A DNA stretch of 64,000 bases from Mycolicibacterium vinylchloridicum (GTDB lineage: Bacteria; Actinomycetota; Actinomycetes; Mycobacteriales; Mycobacteriaceae), in contig NZ_JACBJQ010000008.1 of assembly GCF_013404075.1 (NCBI RefSeq), positions 106,803 through 170,802 on the forward strand, read 5' to 3'. Each line of letters starts with the position of its first letter. Position 1 is the stretch's first letter. The position numbers were made by a program, and so were the translations under genes. The notes below the pieces were generated by a model. It searched no databases. It worked only from the letters and a program-made list of their open reading frames with translations, and was not told the DNA's origin. Below are positions 34,792-43,654 of the stretch, one piece after another.

Positions 34792-35687
34792 CAGCGCTCC
34801 TCGAGCGATCGGCATCGGCCGGCGACGCCGCCCCGCGAGAGCCGGCCGGCCGGATCCGCCCGCTGCTGTGGACGCTGCCGCCGCTGTGCATTGTGCTGAT
34901 CGCGGCGGTCTATCCGCTGGCGCGGGTGTGCCTGGAGTCGGTGAAACTCCGGGACGGCGGAACGGGCCTGGGCACCTGGACCTCAGTCCTGGGGTCCCAG
35001 GCGTTCCGGTCGGCGCTGTGGCGCACCATCGCCATCGCCGTGACCTCGACCGCCGGTTGCCTGATCCTGGGCACCTTTCTGGCGATTGTGTTGGCGTTCG
35101 TGCCTTTTCCCGGCTCGTCGCTGATCGGTCGACTCATCGACACGATATTGGCGTTGCCTTCTTTCCTCATCACACTGGCGTTCACATTTCTCTACGGCAG
35201 TGCGGGCGCGATGAACGCGCTGATCGCGAACATCACCGGTACCAGTTCGCCGACGCTGAACTTCCTCTATACCCCGGCCGGAGTGATCGCCGCCGAGATC
35301 ACCTTCTTCACACCGTTCGTCATCCGCCCGCTGCTGGCAGCCTTCGCGCTATTGCCCCGCCAACAGCTCGATGTGGCCGCGAGTCTGGGCGCCTCCCCCC
35401 TGCGCGTGCTGCGGGCGGTGATCATGCCCGAAGCCTGGCCGGCCTTGATGGCCGGCGGCAGCCTGGTCCTGCTGCTGACACTCAACGAGTTCGGCATCGT
35501 CCTGTTCACCGGCGCCAAAGGCGTGATCACTCTGCCGGTATTGATCTACACCCGCGGCATCGTGACATTCGACCTAGCCGGTGCGGCGGTGATCGCCACC
35601 GCGCAAATCGTCCTGTCCCTGGCACTGTATGTCGGTTACCGATTGATCTTCGCCCGGGTCATGGCCGGTCCAGGGCGAAAGGACTAG
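34788..35687 (+). CDS. ABC transporter permease, phosphonate importer, first subunit
   Basis: A 299-residue membrane protein with about six helices, beginning at the ATG at 34788 that overlaps the ATPase stop. The EAA loop, which docks onto the ATPase, is visible as LLPRQQLDVAASLGASPLRV. The next gene encodes the partner permease three bases later. Domain order binding protein, ATPase, permease, permease matches the aminoethylphosphonate importer of the PhnSTUV type; exact letters are not assigned because the permeases cannot be told apart by eye. Confidence 0.92.
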   Translation: MTALLERSASAGDAAPREPAGRIRPLLWTLPPLCIVLIAAVYPLARVCLESVKLRDGGTGLGTWTSVLGSQAFRSALWRTIAIAVTSTAGCLILGTFLAIVLAFVPFPGSSLIGRLIDTILALPSFLITLAFTFLYGSAGAMNALIANITGTSSPTLNFLYTPAGVIAAEITFFTPFVIRPLLAAFALLPRQQLDVAASLGASPLRVLRAVIMPEAWPALMAGGSLVLLLTLNEFGIVLFTGAKGVITLPVLIYTRGIVTFDLAGAAVIATAQIVLSLALYVGYRLIFARVMAGPGRKD

Positions 35688-35690
35688 CCG

Positions 35691-36488
35691 ATGTTGTTGT
35701 GGAGCAAGCACAGTCGGGCGGCAGTACTCTCCGTCTTTGCACTGGTGGTGCTGGTGGTCTTCGTCGCGCCGTTGGCTACGGTGGTGCTGGCGGGCTTGGC
35801 CGGATCGTGGAACGGTCCGCTGCCATCCGGTCTTGGTTTCACCCGGTTCGGCGCGGCGTTGTCCGGCGAGGATCTCGCCAGCCTGTCGGTTAGCGTGCAG
35901 ACCGCCTTCCTGGCCGGCGGCTTCGCGTTGCTCCTGGGTACGTGGGCCGCGATCGCGGCACGCGGTGCACCCCGATGGCTGAGCCGGTTGACCGACGCCG
36001 TGTTTCATCTCCCGATCGCGGTGCCGTCGGTCGCCATCGGGCTGGGTTTGCTGATCGCATTCAACGACCGACCGCTTCTGCTCGGTGGCACTCGATGGAT
36101 CGTCATCCTGGCTCACTTCGTGCTGGTGTTGGCGTTCGCGTTCAGCGCCGTGTCAGCGGCACTGGACCGACTGAACCCGGCATTCGGACAGGCCGCCGAA
36201 TCGCTGGGCGCCGGGCCTGCACGGGTGCTCTTCCAGGTCACACTGCCGTTGTTGTTGCCTGCGTTGGGGGCGGCCGCAGGCTTGGCGGTGGCGCTGTCAA
36301 TGGGTGAACTGGGAGCCACCGTGATGGTGTATCCAGCAACCTGGAAGACCTTACCGGTGACAATCTTCGGGCTCACCGATCGCGGTCAGGCGTTCCAGGC
36401 CGCGGCCAGTACCTCGGTGCTGCTCCTGGTGACACTGCTGGTGCTGATCATCCTCGGGCGGATCCGCGGTCGCGCCGCCCTGCGCTAG
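35691..36488 (+). CDS. ABC transporter permease, phosphonate importer, second subunit
   Basis: A 265-residue membrane protein with about six helices. Its EAA-type loop reads NPAFGQAAESLGAGPARVLF. It starts three bases after the first permease and is the last gene of the phosphonate operon. The region after it (to 36553) holds only a weak stem and the Shine-Dalgarno of the next gene, so the end of the operon is not firmly marked. Confidence 0.92.
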   Translation: MLLWSKHSRAAVLSVFALVVLVVFVAPLATVVLAGLAGSWNGPLPSGLGFTRFGAALSGEDLASLSVSVQTAFLAGGFALLLGTWAAIAARGAPRWLSRLTDAVFHLPIAVPSVAIGLGLLIAFNDRPLLLGGTRWIVILAHFVLVLAFAFSAVSAALDRLNPAFGQAAESLGAGPARVLFQVTLPLLLPALGAAAGLAVALSMGELGATVMVYPATWKTLPVTIFGLTDRGQAFQAAASTSVLLLVTLLVLIILGRIRGRAALR

Positions 36489-36553
36489 CTCGGTGATGAC
36501 TTACCCTGTGTCGTCGGCGGTGAACAGCCACCGGCACGGAGGAGGCTCGGGAC

Positions 36554-37243
36554 ATGCAGATGCTCAAGCTGGCGACGGTGCTCGCGGCGATCACCGTCGC
36601 GAGCGCGCCCGGTATCGCCGGGGCGGCACCGACGAACGTGTGCACCGACCTCACGGGCGTCGACAACGGTCAGACGTGCCAGATTCAGCAGTCCGATCCC
36701 GCCTACCAGGTCAACATCAGCTTCCCCAGCGGCTACCCGGACCTGAAGCCGATCGCCGACTACGTCGGCCAGGCCCGAGACGGCTTCCTCAACGTGGCCA
36801 AGAGCTCCAACCCGATGAACATGCCTTACGAGTTGGACATCACCGCGACCAGCTACGACTCGACGAGCGCTGCGCGCGCAACCCAATCTGTCGTTCTGCA
36901 GAACTACGAGAACATCGGCGGCGCGCACCCGGTGACGTCATTCAAGGCGTTCAACTGGGATCAGACCGCCCGCAAGCCGATCACCTACGACACCCTGTGG
37001 CGGCCGGGCGCCGACCCGCTGAAGGTGGTCTTCCCGATCGCGGTCGCAGAACTGCAGAAGCAAACCGGCCAGCCGATCTTCGTCGACCCGACGCTGGGTA
37101 TGGACCCGGCGAGCTACCAGGATTTCGCGATCACCGACGACGGGGTGATCTTCTTCTTCAGCCAGGGCCAACTGCTCCCCGAGGCAGCCGGCGCCACCCA
37201 GGTGACGGTTCCTCGTTCGGCGATCGACCCGCTGCTGGCCTGA
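36554..37243 (+). CDS. MPT64/Rv1980c-like secreted protein (DUF3298-type)
   Basis: A 229-residue exported protein with GGAGG before the ATG and a clear signal peptide (LATVLAAITVASAPGIAGA, cleavage near residue 24). The mature part with YQVNISFPSGYPDLKPIADY, SYDSTSAARATQSVVLQNYE and FAITDDGVIFFFSQGQLLPE resembles mycobacterial MPT64 antigens, which combine a beta-grasp half with a C-terminal RsiV/DUF3298-type domain. Two cysteines near the start of the mature protein could form a disulfide. MPT64 of pathogens is a secreted antigen with reported esterase-like activity; the role in environmental species is unknown. Confidence 0.88.
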   Translation: MQMLKLATVLAAITVASAPGIAGAAPTNVCTDLTGVDNGQTCQIQQSDPAYQVNISFPSGYPDLKPIADYVGQARDGFLNVAKSSNPMNMPYELDITATSYDSTSAARATQSVVLQNYENIGGAHPVTSFKAFNWDQTARKPITYDTLWRPGADPLKVVFPIAVAELQKQTGQPIFVDPTLGMDPASYQDFAITDDGVIFFFSQGQLLPEAAGATQVTVPRSAIDPLLA

Positions 37244-37257
37244 GCGGGAACGCTCAG
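37240..37257. terminator. Hairpin shared by two convergent genes
   Basis: CTGAGCG (37240-37246) and CGCTCAG (37251-37257) form a perfect 7-base stem with a GGAA loop. The stop codon of the MPT64-like gene (37241-37243) is in one arm and that of the leftward small gene (37254-37256) in the other, so one stem could terminate both transcripts. Confidence 0.6.
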
Positions 37258-37442
37258 AAAACCGGCAGGTGCGCTGCGGCCAGCAGCGGCAGACGGCCGG
37301 CGCTCCTGCTGCGGCCGTCGTCCATGGCGGGCACGCGACTCGACCATCCGACACCGTAGGACGCATCGATCGGGGCCAGCGGTGTCGCGCCGCTGAGGCT
37401 GCTGCCGGCCCGCTCGAGCCAACGTGTGATCCGACCCTTCAT
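37254..37442 (-). CDS. Small hypothetical protein
   Basis: A 62-residue product with a strong Shine-Dalgarno (GAGGAGG six bases before the ATG) and GC-rich third positions, both supporting expression. It contains RITRWLERAGSSLSG and a Ser/Arg-rich middle but no recognised domain, signal sequence or membrane helix. The stop codon lies in a hairpin shared with the convergent MPT64-like gene. It stands alone on its strand. No function can be proposed. Confidence 0.5.
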   Translation of the reverse strand: MKGRITRWLERAGSSLSGATPLAPIDASYGVGWSSRVPAMDDGRSRSAGRLPLLAAAHLPVF

Positions 37443-37632
37443 GGCTGTCCTCCTCGATCGGTGTCCTTGTCACTGCTCCTGACTCTCGTTGATCAGCGGC
37501 CCGAGCATCATCGGGTGACCGGAGGATGTGTGAGATGAATCGGGTGTCCGCCGATCGGCGGACACGGAGACGATCCCCGATAGAGTCACTCAGCAAAGGG
37601 TCGTGCGGGTCGGTGACGTGATCGGGGGTCTG

Positions 37633-39735
37633 ATGGTGTTTGTCAGGACGGGTGTGCGCGTCGGCGCCGCGGTGTTCGCGGCCGGTCTGTCGTTGTCGGC
37701 TCCGCACGCAGTAGGAATCGCGGTGGCGGATTCACCGGATACCGGGGCGGTCTCGGCCGGGCCGGTTTCGAAGAGCTCCGTCGCACGCTCGGCACGCAAG
37801 GCGAAACTGCCCCGTTCGTCGTCAGCGGCGCGACCTCCCGCGAGTCGGCCGCGGCTGGCGACAAGGTCGGCTCCCCCCGCTGCGAAGTCAGTGCCGCCGC
37901 AGACCACACGGTCCATGACCGCCGTGACGGTGACTCCGCCACACGGCGCAGCGGCGTGCGGGAGTTGTGGGGCGGTAACGGCTTTCCCAGGCGAGCACAC
38001 GATCGTCGCCATGCTCCGGCGGGCGTTCAATTCTGCCGCCAACTTCTTGTCCCGGCTGCCCGCCAGTCCGGTCACCGACTTTCTCGAAGGCGGGCTGTTG
38101 TTGGTGCGCCGCACCTTCTTTCCATTCCTGACCCAGGGTCCGGAATGCGTGGCCGACAAGAGTTGCTTCGGCGCGAACCTGACCGCAGCCGACTTGTCGG
38201 GCAAGGACCTGACCGGGGTGAATTTCACCCGCGCCGCGTTGACCGGTGCCGACCTGTCGGGCGCGAACCTGACCGACGCGCTTCTGAGCTACGCCGACTT
38301 GGCCGGGGCGAACCTGCAGAACGCGACCCTCACCGGCGTCACGTGGCGCAGGACAACCTGCCCCGATGGCAATAAATCCAGCAGCGGATGCTCGGCCACC
38401 GCGGCAACGCCGTCGATCACGATCCACAACAGCTCGGGCCAGACGATCTGGGTGTACAACCTGACGACCTCCGACAACTACAGCATCCCGGCCGGCTTCC
38501 AGCCGGTGGCGGTGCAGGCCGGAGACACCACGACGGTCACTCTCGCGCTCGGGACCGCCCCGGCCGGGTCTCCGGAAAACCGGATCTACATCGTGCAGGG
38601 GACGTCCGGATTCACCCTGCCCGTGAGCTCACCGGGCGGCGTCGACGCGTTCAACCCGACCGCACCCTCGGCAGGCAACTCCTTCGCGAACTACAGCTTC
38701 CTCGAATACAACTACTACGCCGCCAACGGCGGCTACCAATACACCATCGACACGTCATACATCGATGAGTGGTCGCTGCCGATCCAGCTCCAGTTCCACC
38801 TCAACGGCGCGAGCTGGTCGGGCGCACAAGACGGAAAGACCTACGGGTTCAACGATTTCGATACCGTCGTCAGCCAATTGACGGCGGCAGGCGGGCCCTA
38901 CGCGGATCTGGTGTGGAGCGGCACCACACCGTGGTCGCCGTATCCGCCGTCGACCGTGAGCCGGATCATCGGACCCGACAAGGTGTGGGCCCAACAGTCG
39001 ACCGAGCCCGCAGACAACATCAACATGAACAACTCGGGCTGGGTGCCGGTGTCGTACCAGGACTTCGTCCAGTTCGGATCGTCGACGACCAGTTATCCCT
39101 ACGCCTACAACGGAACCCAGTACTCGGCTTCAGGCAACTTCGCCTTCTGGACGGATTCGGTGACCGGTCCCGCGTCCACGCCGTACCCCATCGCCTTGCG
39201 TACCGCCGCGGTGCTCGACGGCTATCCCGCCGACGCGAACGGGGTCTACGGGTTCTTCACCTATCCCAATGACGAGACCGCCGGCCAGTTCACCAACATC
39301 CCCGACGCGGTGTCGCTGGACGTTTACGTCTTCGGCGCCTCGGATGGGGTCAGCGACAGCGTGATCAGCGGCGGCAAGTGGGTGTACTCCGGTACCTCGC
39401 CGCTGCAGGGCACTGACGCGACCGACACCTACATCCTCGACCACGCCTTCACGAAAGACGATGTACCGCTGGCCGATGCCCAGAACACCGACCACGACAT
39501 CGTTGTGATCGACAAGGCAGCACTGGCCGGGGCGACAAGCTCGTCGGTCGACATCGTCGACAGCGTCCAATTCGCCGGCGATTCAGCTGCCAACTACACC
39601 AGCCAGTTCGTCTACGAACGCTCCACCGGATATCTGTACTACGACAGTGATCCGAGCCTGCCCGGCTACACCGCGGTACTCGCCAATCTTTCGGGTAGTT
39701 CCATCGATCCGTCCTCGGCGGTGTTCGTACTGTAG
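37633..39735 (+). CDS. Secreted multidomain protein: pentapeptide repeats plus glucanase/thaumatin-like domain
   Basis: About 700 residues from ATG 37633 (in-frame GTGs at 37603 and 37618 also possible). A signal-like segment (VGAAVFAAGLSLSAPHAVGIAVA) precedes a low-complexity Ser/Arg/Pro linker (about 50-100). The segment VTDFLEGGLLLVRRTFFPF (about 148-166) resembles a linker common in secreted mycobacterial repeat proteins. Residues about 180-238 are A(D/N)LxG pentapeptide repeats. From about 265 follow SITIHNSSGQTIWVYNLTT and LQFHLNGASWSGAQDGKTYG, resembling the beta-1,3-glucanase (GH64)/thaumatin-like fold. The C-terminal 150 residues (GGKWVYSGTSPLQGTDATDT, VYERSTGYLYYDSDPSLPGY) look like a calcium-binding RTX-type terminal domain. 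A polysaccharide-binding surface protein is plausible. Confidence 0.8.
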   Translation: MVFVRTGVRVGAAVFAAGLSLSAPHAVGIAVADSPDTGAVSAGPVSKSSVARSARKAKLPRSSSAARPPASRPRLATRSAPPAAKSVPPQTTRSMTAVTVTPPHGAAACGSCGAVTAFPGEHTIVAMLRRAFNSAANFLSRLPASPVTDFLEGGLLLVRRTFFPFLTQGPECVADKSCFGANLTAADLSGKDLTGVNFTRAALTGADLSGANLTDALLSYADLAGANLQNATLTGVTWRRTTCPDGNKSSSGCSATAATPSITIHNSSGQTIWVYNLTTSDNYSIPAGFQPVAVQAGDTTTVTLALGTAPAGSPENRIYIVQGTSGFTLPVSSPGGVDAFNPTAPSAGNSFANYSFLEYNYYAANGGYQYTIDTSYIDEWSLPIQLQFHLNGASWSGAQDGKTYGFNDFDTVVSQLTAAGGPYADLVWSGTTPWSPYPPSTVSRIIGPDKVWAQQSTEPADNINMNNSGWVPVSYQDFVQFGSSTTSYPYAYNGTQYSASGNFAFWTDSVTGPASTPYPIALRTAAVLDGYPADANGVYGFFTYPNDETAGQFTNIPDAVSLDVYVFGASDGVSDSVISGGKWVYSGTSPLQGTDATDTYILDHAFTKDDVPLADAQNTDHDIVVIDKAALAGATSSSVDIVDSVQFAGDSAANYTSQFVYERSTGYLYYDSDPSLPGYTAVLANLSGSSIDPSSAVFVL

Positions 39736-39740
39736 ACGTC

Positions 39741-40901
39741 ATGCCCCGACTCCCCCGCCGGATCGCGTCGGATCTGACCGCGAGGCTGCGCAGCCCCGAG
39801 ACCGCGGCGGTGGTGGCGGGTCTGGAGAGCAAGCTCACCGAGCGGCGCCGCGACGTGAAGATGCAGACAGGGGCGTTTCGCGGGGTTCAGGTGGTCATCT
39901 ATCACGGGTTCGTCGCCGACGACCTGGCCAAAGTCCGGGTGCGGGTGATGGAGACTCCGGAGCTACCCGGTGACAGCCGCATCCCGTACTGGGAGGTGGC
40001 GCAGAGCAACGTGCGACGACATGCGGCATTGTCGATCGTCGGCGCCGAGGTGGAATTGCGCATCGGCAGGCACACGGCCACCGAGGTGACCGACAGCCAC
40101 GGTTTCGCCAACTTCTCGCTGCCGGTGCCGAAGCTTCGAGTTGGCTGGCATGAGGCCGAGGCGGTCGCCGCGGGAACCGGTGACGACGAGCCCGCCGTCG
40201 GCGCCGGATGGGTGGTCAAACCGGCGCTGACTGCGCCGTTTCTGGTGATCTCCGATATCGACGACACGATTCTGCTCACCGGCCTGACCGAGGGACTGAC
40301 GATGGTGGCCAGAACGCTGCTGCGGGATGTGGAGCAGCGCAGCGCGATTCCCGGCATGTCGGCCCTGTATCGCGGATTGGCCCGCGGCGTTCCCGGCCGT
40401 ACCGGCAAACCCCGCCCGGAGTCGGCGTTCTTCTATGTGTCGACGGGCAGCTGGGCGTTCTATCCGATGCTGGAACAGTTCATCGGGCTGCGCGGCTTCC
40501 CGGAGGGGCCGATGTTCCTCACCGATTGGGGCCCGACCGAGCGATATCTGAGGCGCAGCGGGGCCGAGCACAAACGTGCCGCCGTCCGGCGGCTGTTCGC
40601 CGCGTATCCCGGAATGCGTTTCGTGCTGATCGGCGACAGCGGGCAGCGCGATCCGCTGATCTACGAGGAGATGGCCCGGGAATTCCCTGGCCGGGTCCTG
40701 CTGGCCATGATCAGGCAGGTAGGCGCTGAGTCCGAGGAGCGGAACACACTGTTACGGGAGCACTCCGATGCACTTCGCGCCGAAGGCATTCCATTACATC
40801 TGGTGCCCGACGCGGCCCATGCCGCGGAACTGGCGCGTGATCTCGAGCTGTGCGACGAAGCGACGGTCGCGGAGGTGCGCGCCGAAATGCACAATTCCTG
40901 A
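39741..40901 (+). CDS. App1-type phosphatase (DUF2183)
   Basis: A 386-residue protein. The HAD-like catalytic motif SD172-I-D174-D175-T matches the catalytic DxDxT motif of App1, the yeast phosphatidate phosphatase, and FYVSTGSWAFYPMLEQF, LTDWGPTERY and FVLIGDSGQRDPLIYEEMA are typical of the DUF2183 domain. The N-terminal 160 residues form a separate beta-rich domain with an Ig-like look (VELRIGRHTATEVTDSHGFA). No signal peptide is evident, so it should act on a membrane or soluble phospholipid-type substrate in the cytoplasm. It begins five bases after the preceding gene. Confidence 0.88.
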   Translation: MPRLPRRIASDLTARLRSPETAAVVAGLESKLTERRRDVKMQTGAFRGVQVVIYHGFVADDLAKVRVRVMETPELPGDSRIPYWEVAQSNVRRHAALSIVGAEVELRIGRHTATEVTDSHGFANFSLPVPKLRVGWHEAEAVAAGTGDDEPAVGAGWVVKPALTAPFLVISDIDDTILLTGLTEGLTMVARTLLRDVEQRSAIPGMSALYRGLARGVPGRTGKPRPESAFFYVSTGSWAFYPMLEQFIGLRGFPEGPMFLTDWGPTERYLRRSGAEHKRAAVRRLFAAYPGMRFVLIGDSGQRDPLIYEEMAREFPGRVLLAMIRQVGAESEERNTLLREHSDALRAEGIPLHLVPDAAHAAELARDLELCDEATVAEVRAEMHNS

Positions 40902-40969
40902 GCTCAAACTTTGCTGAACTGTTAGTCTGCGCAGGCAGCAGTAAAGACCATCATTGCCAGGAGGCCGGG

Positions 40970-42160
40970 GTGCGGGCATCGAGCTACATCGGAGGCGCCG
41001 CGATCGCGCTCGGGATCGGTGCCGCGTTCCTCGTCGGACATGGCACCGCTTCGGCCGCGCCCGACTCGGCGCCGGGCACCGCGAAATCCACCGCCGGACC
41101 TGCGCGGGAGGCCCAATCAACCACGAAGCCGCGCAATCAGATTCACCGACACGTCGTCCCGTCCGCATCTACTCGTCGCGAGTTATCCAGGACTATAAAG
41201 AGTTTGACTTCCTCGGTGGCGGTGAACCTACCGCCGATGCCGGTGCGCAGTGGTATGTCGTTCACGGTGTCGCCCGATTTCATGAACGGCTTCGCCACCG
41301 ACTACGTCGCCACGGGAGGCGATCCCGCCGACAATGCCCGGTTCTTTTTCGGCGATCTCGCGGTGAAGAGCCTCGACTCGCTGGCCGAGGAGGATGCGCC
41401 AGCGCAACGGGTCCGCCTGCTACTCGGCAACCTGGCCGCGTCGGGCTACTTCGGCGGAATCTGGCTGCGCGACAACCTCAGTGACACCGCCAGCACCCCG
41501 GCCACGATGCCATCGCTGCCCATCCCCGCCGACCTGTCCCCGGCCGCGATCGGCATCCGCCTGTTCGACGGCTTGTCGGCGGGGCTGGCAGGGGCGGCCG
41601 CCGTCGCACCGGACTGGCTCGTCTCGACAGTCGCGCACGCCTCGGTGCCCGTACTGCTGGCGCTCTACGGGTACAACCGCGGCTATCTTCAGGTGGTGCT
41701 GGCACATCCGCCCGCCGGCATTCCCTCGATGCAGGACACGCTGACGTGTGACGGTTTCCTGGACTGCAATTCGACTGCCTTCCCGCTGGAATTGGCCACC
41801 CGCTACGACGGAGCGCTGGGCGAACTCGACGATTCGACCAATCTCGGCTGGGTGGAGATGTCGATGTGGTCCACGATGCTGGAGGGCGCGACGGGCACGG
41901 GCCGGTTGGTGTGGGAAGGGCTGGCCCGCAGCGGCTTCTCTCCGGCGTCGTACACGGCACTCGTCGAGTTGAGTTCGGCCTACCTGATGATCAGCAAGGC
42001 AGCGGTGCTGAGTGCCATGACCGCGTACGCCGACGGCGACGCGGCCGTGGGCCGCAGCTCGCTACGGCTGCAAGCCGGACTGTGGATGTGGTCGGGCGCG
42101 TACTTCGCCGGTCTGGCCTCGGGTGCCGGCCGCGGCACGATGCCGACGATCACGGTCTAG
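40970..42160 (+). CDS. Secreted protein of unknown function
   Basis: A 396-residue protein from the GTG at 40970, chosen because CAGGAGG lies just upstream and a signal peptide follows directly (SYIGGAAIALGIGAAFLVGH, cleavage after TASA near residue 30). Residues 30-70 are a low-complexity linker. The rest is helical with hydrophobic stretches (AGLAGAAAVAPDWLVSTVAH, SVPVLLALYGYNRGYLQVVL) and two cysteines (LTCDGFLDCNS). I do not recognise a family. It converges on the anti-sigma gene with 22 bases between stops. Confidence 0.75.
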   Translation: MRASSYIGGAAIALGIGAAFLVGHGTASAAPDSAPGTAKSTAGPAREAQSTTKPRNQIHRHVVPSASTRRELSRTIKSLTSSVAVNLPPMPVRSGMSFTVSPDFMNGFATDYVATGGDPADNARFFFGDLAVKSLDSLAEEDAPAQRVRLLLGNLAASGYFGGIWLRDNLSDTASTPATMPSLPIPADLSPAAIGIRLFDGLSAGLAGAAAVAPDWLVSTVAHASVPVLLALYGYNRGYLQVVLAHPPAGIPSMQDTLTCDGFLDCNSTAFPLELATRYDGALGELDDSTNLGWVEMSMWSTMLEGATGTGRLVWEGLARSGFSPASYTALVELSSAYLMISKAAVLSAMTAYADGDAAVGRSSLRLQAGLWMWSGAYFAGLASGAGRGTMPTITV

Positions 42161-42182
42161 ATGTACTGCCTGGAGCAGCGAG

Positions 42183-42914
42183 TCAGAGGTCGCGCTGCAG
42201 GAGCACCGCTCCCGCATCGGCTGTGACGACCTGGACCGACGCGATCTGGTCGATCGGCATCGAGGTGCTGCCCCCCGGTGACGCCGGGGTGCCGGTGTGC
42301 GCGGTCCAGGTCGCCAGCTGGACGTGGCTTCCGTCGCGCCCGACCGCCACCATCGCCAGTTTTCCGTCGGCCCTGCCGGCGTCGTACTCGACATCCACGG
42401 GTCCCGCCGCGTACGTGCAGTTCATGTCGATACGGGTGCCCCACGGTCGGCGGCTGAGAGTGACTGTGGCAGAAAGCGATACAGGCTTCACGGGCGTCAT
42501 CGCGAGCGCCGGAGCGTGCTCGTTCACCGGTGCCGGCACCATCGGGTTGGATTCGGTGCCGACGAATACCCCGGTCGCCACGACGGCGGCGGCCAACGTC
42601 CAGGTCATCGCGCGGGAGCGACGGCGGTGCGAATTCACGGTGGCCAGCATCTGATCGCGCAGGGGCGGCAGCGCCGCGTACGCATGGGTGCCGTACTCGT
42701 CGATCGTGTCGACATAGGCGCGGTCGATCTGTGACAGCAGCGCCGGGACACCGCTGAGTTCACCGACTGCCTCGGCACACTCCGGGCAGGAACGGAGGTG
42801 CGCCTCGAATTCGCGGCGCTGCGAACACGACAGGGAACCCAGCACGTACGCCGCATCCCAGAGTGCGTACTCGTGGGTGCCGCCGGGCGACGGCGAACCG
42901 TCGAACGTCGTCAT
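42183..42914 (-). CDS. Zinc-finger anti-sigma factor
   Basis: A 243-residue protein with the zinc-binding anti-sigma motif H39-x3-C43-x2-C46 (EAHLRSCPECAEAV), a single transmembrane helix at about residues 102-120 (MTWTLAAAVVATGVFVG) and a C-terminal RskA-like extracellular domain (SLSATVTLSRRPWGTRID, DGSHVQLATWTAHTGTPA). Such proteins hold an ECF sigma factor at the membrane until a signal triggers release. There is no sigma factor gene next to it; the upstream partner, four bases away, is a TetR gene. The cognate sigma factor must be encoded elsewhere. Confidence 0.9.
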   Translation of the reverse strand: MTTFDGSPSPGGTHEYALWDAAYVLGSLSCSQRREFEAHLRSCPECAEAVGELSGVPALLSQIDRAYVDTIDEYGTHAYAALPPLRDQMLATVNSHRRRSRAMTWTLAAAVVATGVFVGTESNPMVPAPVNEHAPALAMTPVKPVSLSATVTLSRRPWGTRIDMNCTYAAGPVDVEYDAGRADGKLAMVAVGRDGSHVQLATWTAHTGTPASPGGSTSMPIDQIASVQVVTADAGAVLLQRDL

Positions 42915-42918
42915 CAGG

Positions 42919-43578
42919 TCACCTCGACGCCATTCCCTCGATCATCCGGGTGATCAACATCAGGACGAATCTGTCGAAGTCACCGCGAAAGCGCGCCGGG
43001 TCGGTCACGAACGGGCGCTGCATCGACATACCGAGAAGCACGATCTCCATCAGTCGCACCGACTCGTCGATCAGGTCGTCCGGCACTTCGGCTCCGGTGA
43101 TCGATCTGAGCAAGCCGGCGAACTGCTGGCGTTGCCTGTCCCGAAAGTCGAGATAGGCGGCCCGAAGAAACTCGTTGTGGTTGGCCGCGGCGCCGAATTC
43201 GACGACAAAGGTGACGGTGTCGAGGTTGTCGATGAACAGGGTGTAGAGCAACCCGGCCGCGTCGGCCAACCCGTCGGGCACGGTCGCGGCCCGGGTCAGC
43301 TGAGTCTCCGCCTCGGCGAACAGTTTTGTGGCCACATCGTTGATGGCCGCGTCGAACAGCTTCTCTTTGGTCTCGAAGTGATAGTGCAGCAGCGTCTGGG
43401 ACACCTTGGCCGTGTTCGCGATCAGCCGCATCGACGATTTCTCGTATCCGTGGGCGCGGAAGCACTCGACCGTGGCGGTCAGGATGCGTTGCCGCGCGTC
43501 GCCGGGCGTGACGTCGGGCAGCCCGAGGCGGTCGTCCGCCGAAACCGATGGTGTCAACGTCAACACTCCTTGCCCCAC
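42919..43578 (-). CDS. TetR-family regulator linked to anti-sigma gene
   Basis: A 219-residue TetR protein with helix-turn-helix at residues 27-72 (RQRILTATVECFRAHGYEKS, LIANTAKVSQTLLHYHFETK) and a C-terminal dimer/ligand domain. The first GTG (43578) is listed; starts a few codons further in fit the AAGGAG Shine-Dalgarno better. It lies directly before the anti-sigma gene, so a small-molecule signal sensed here may set the level of the anti-sigma factor. Ligand unknown. Confidence 0.88.
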   Translation of the reverse strand: MGQGVLTLTPSVSADDRLGLPDVTPGDARQRILTATVECFRAHGYEKSSMRLIANTAKVSQTLLHYHFETKEKLFDAAINDVATKLFAEAETQLTRAATVPDGLADAAGLLYTLFIDNLDTVTFVVEFGAAANHNEFLRAAYLDFRDRQRQQFAGLLRSITGAEVPDDLIDESVRLMEIVLLGMSMQRPFVTDPARFRGDFDRFVLMLITRMIEGMASR

Positions 43579-43654
43579 AATGGCTGTTCTCCCTGATCAA
43601 TGAGTCAGTGTTCCCTACAGAGGCACGACTGACGGCAGGAATCGGTTCAGTTGC

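Noticed and set aside
36489..36553. Terminator after the phosphonate importer
   Set aside because: Only a 5-base GGTG/CACC-type stem without a T-run, too weak to list.
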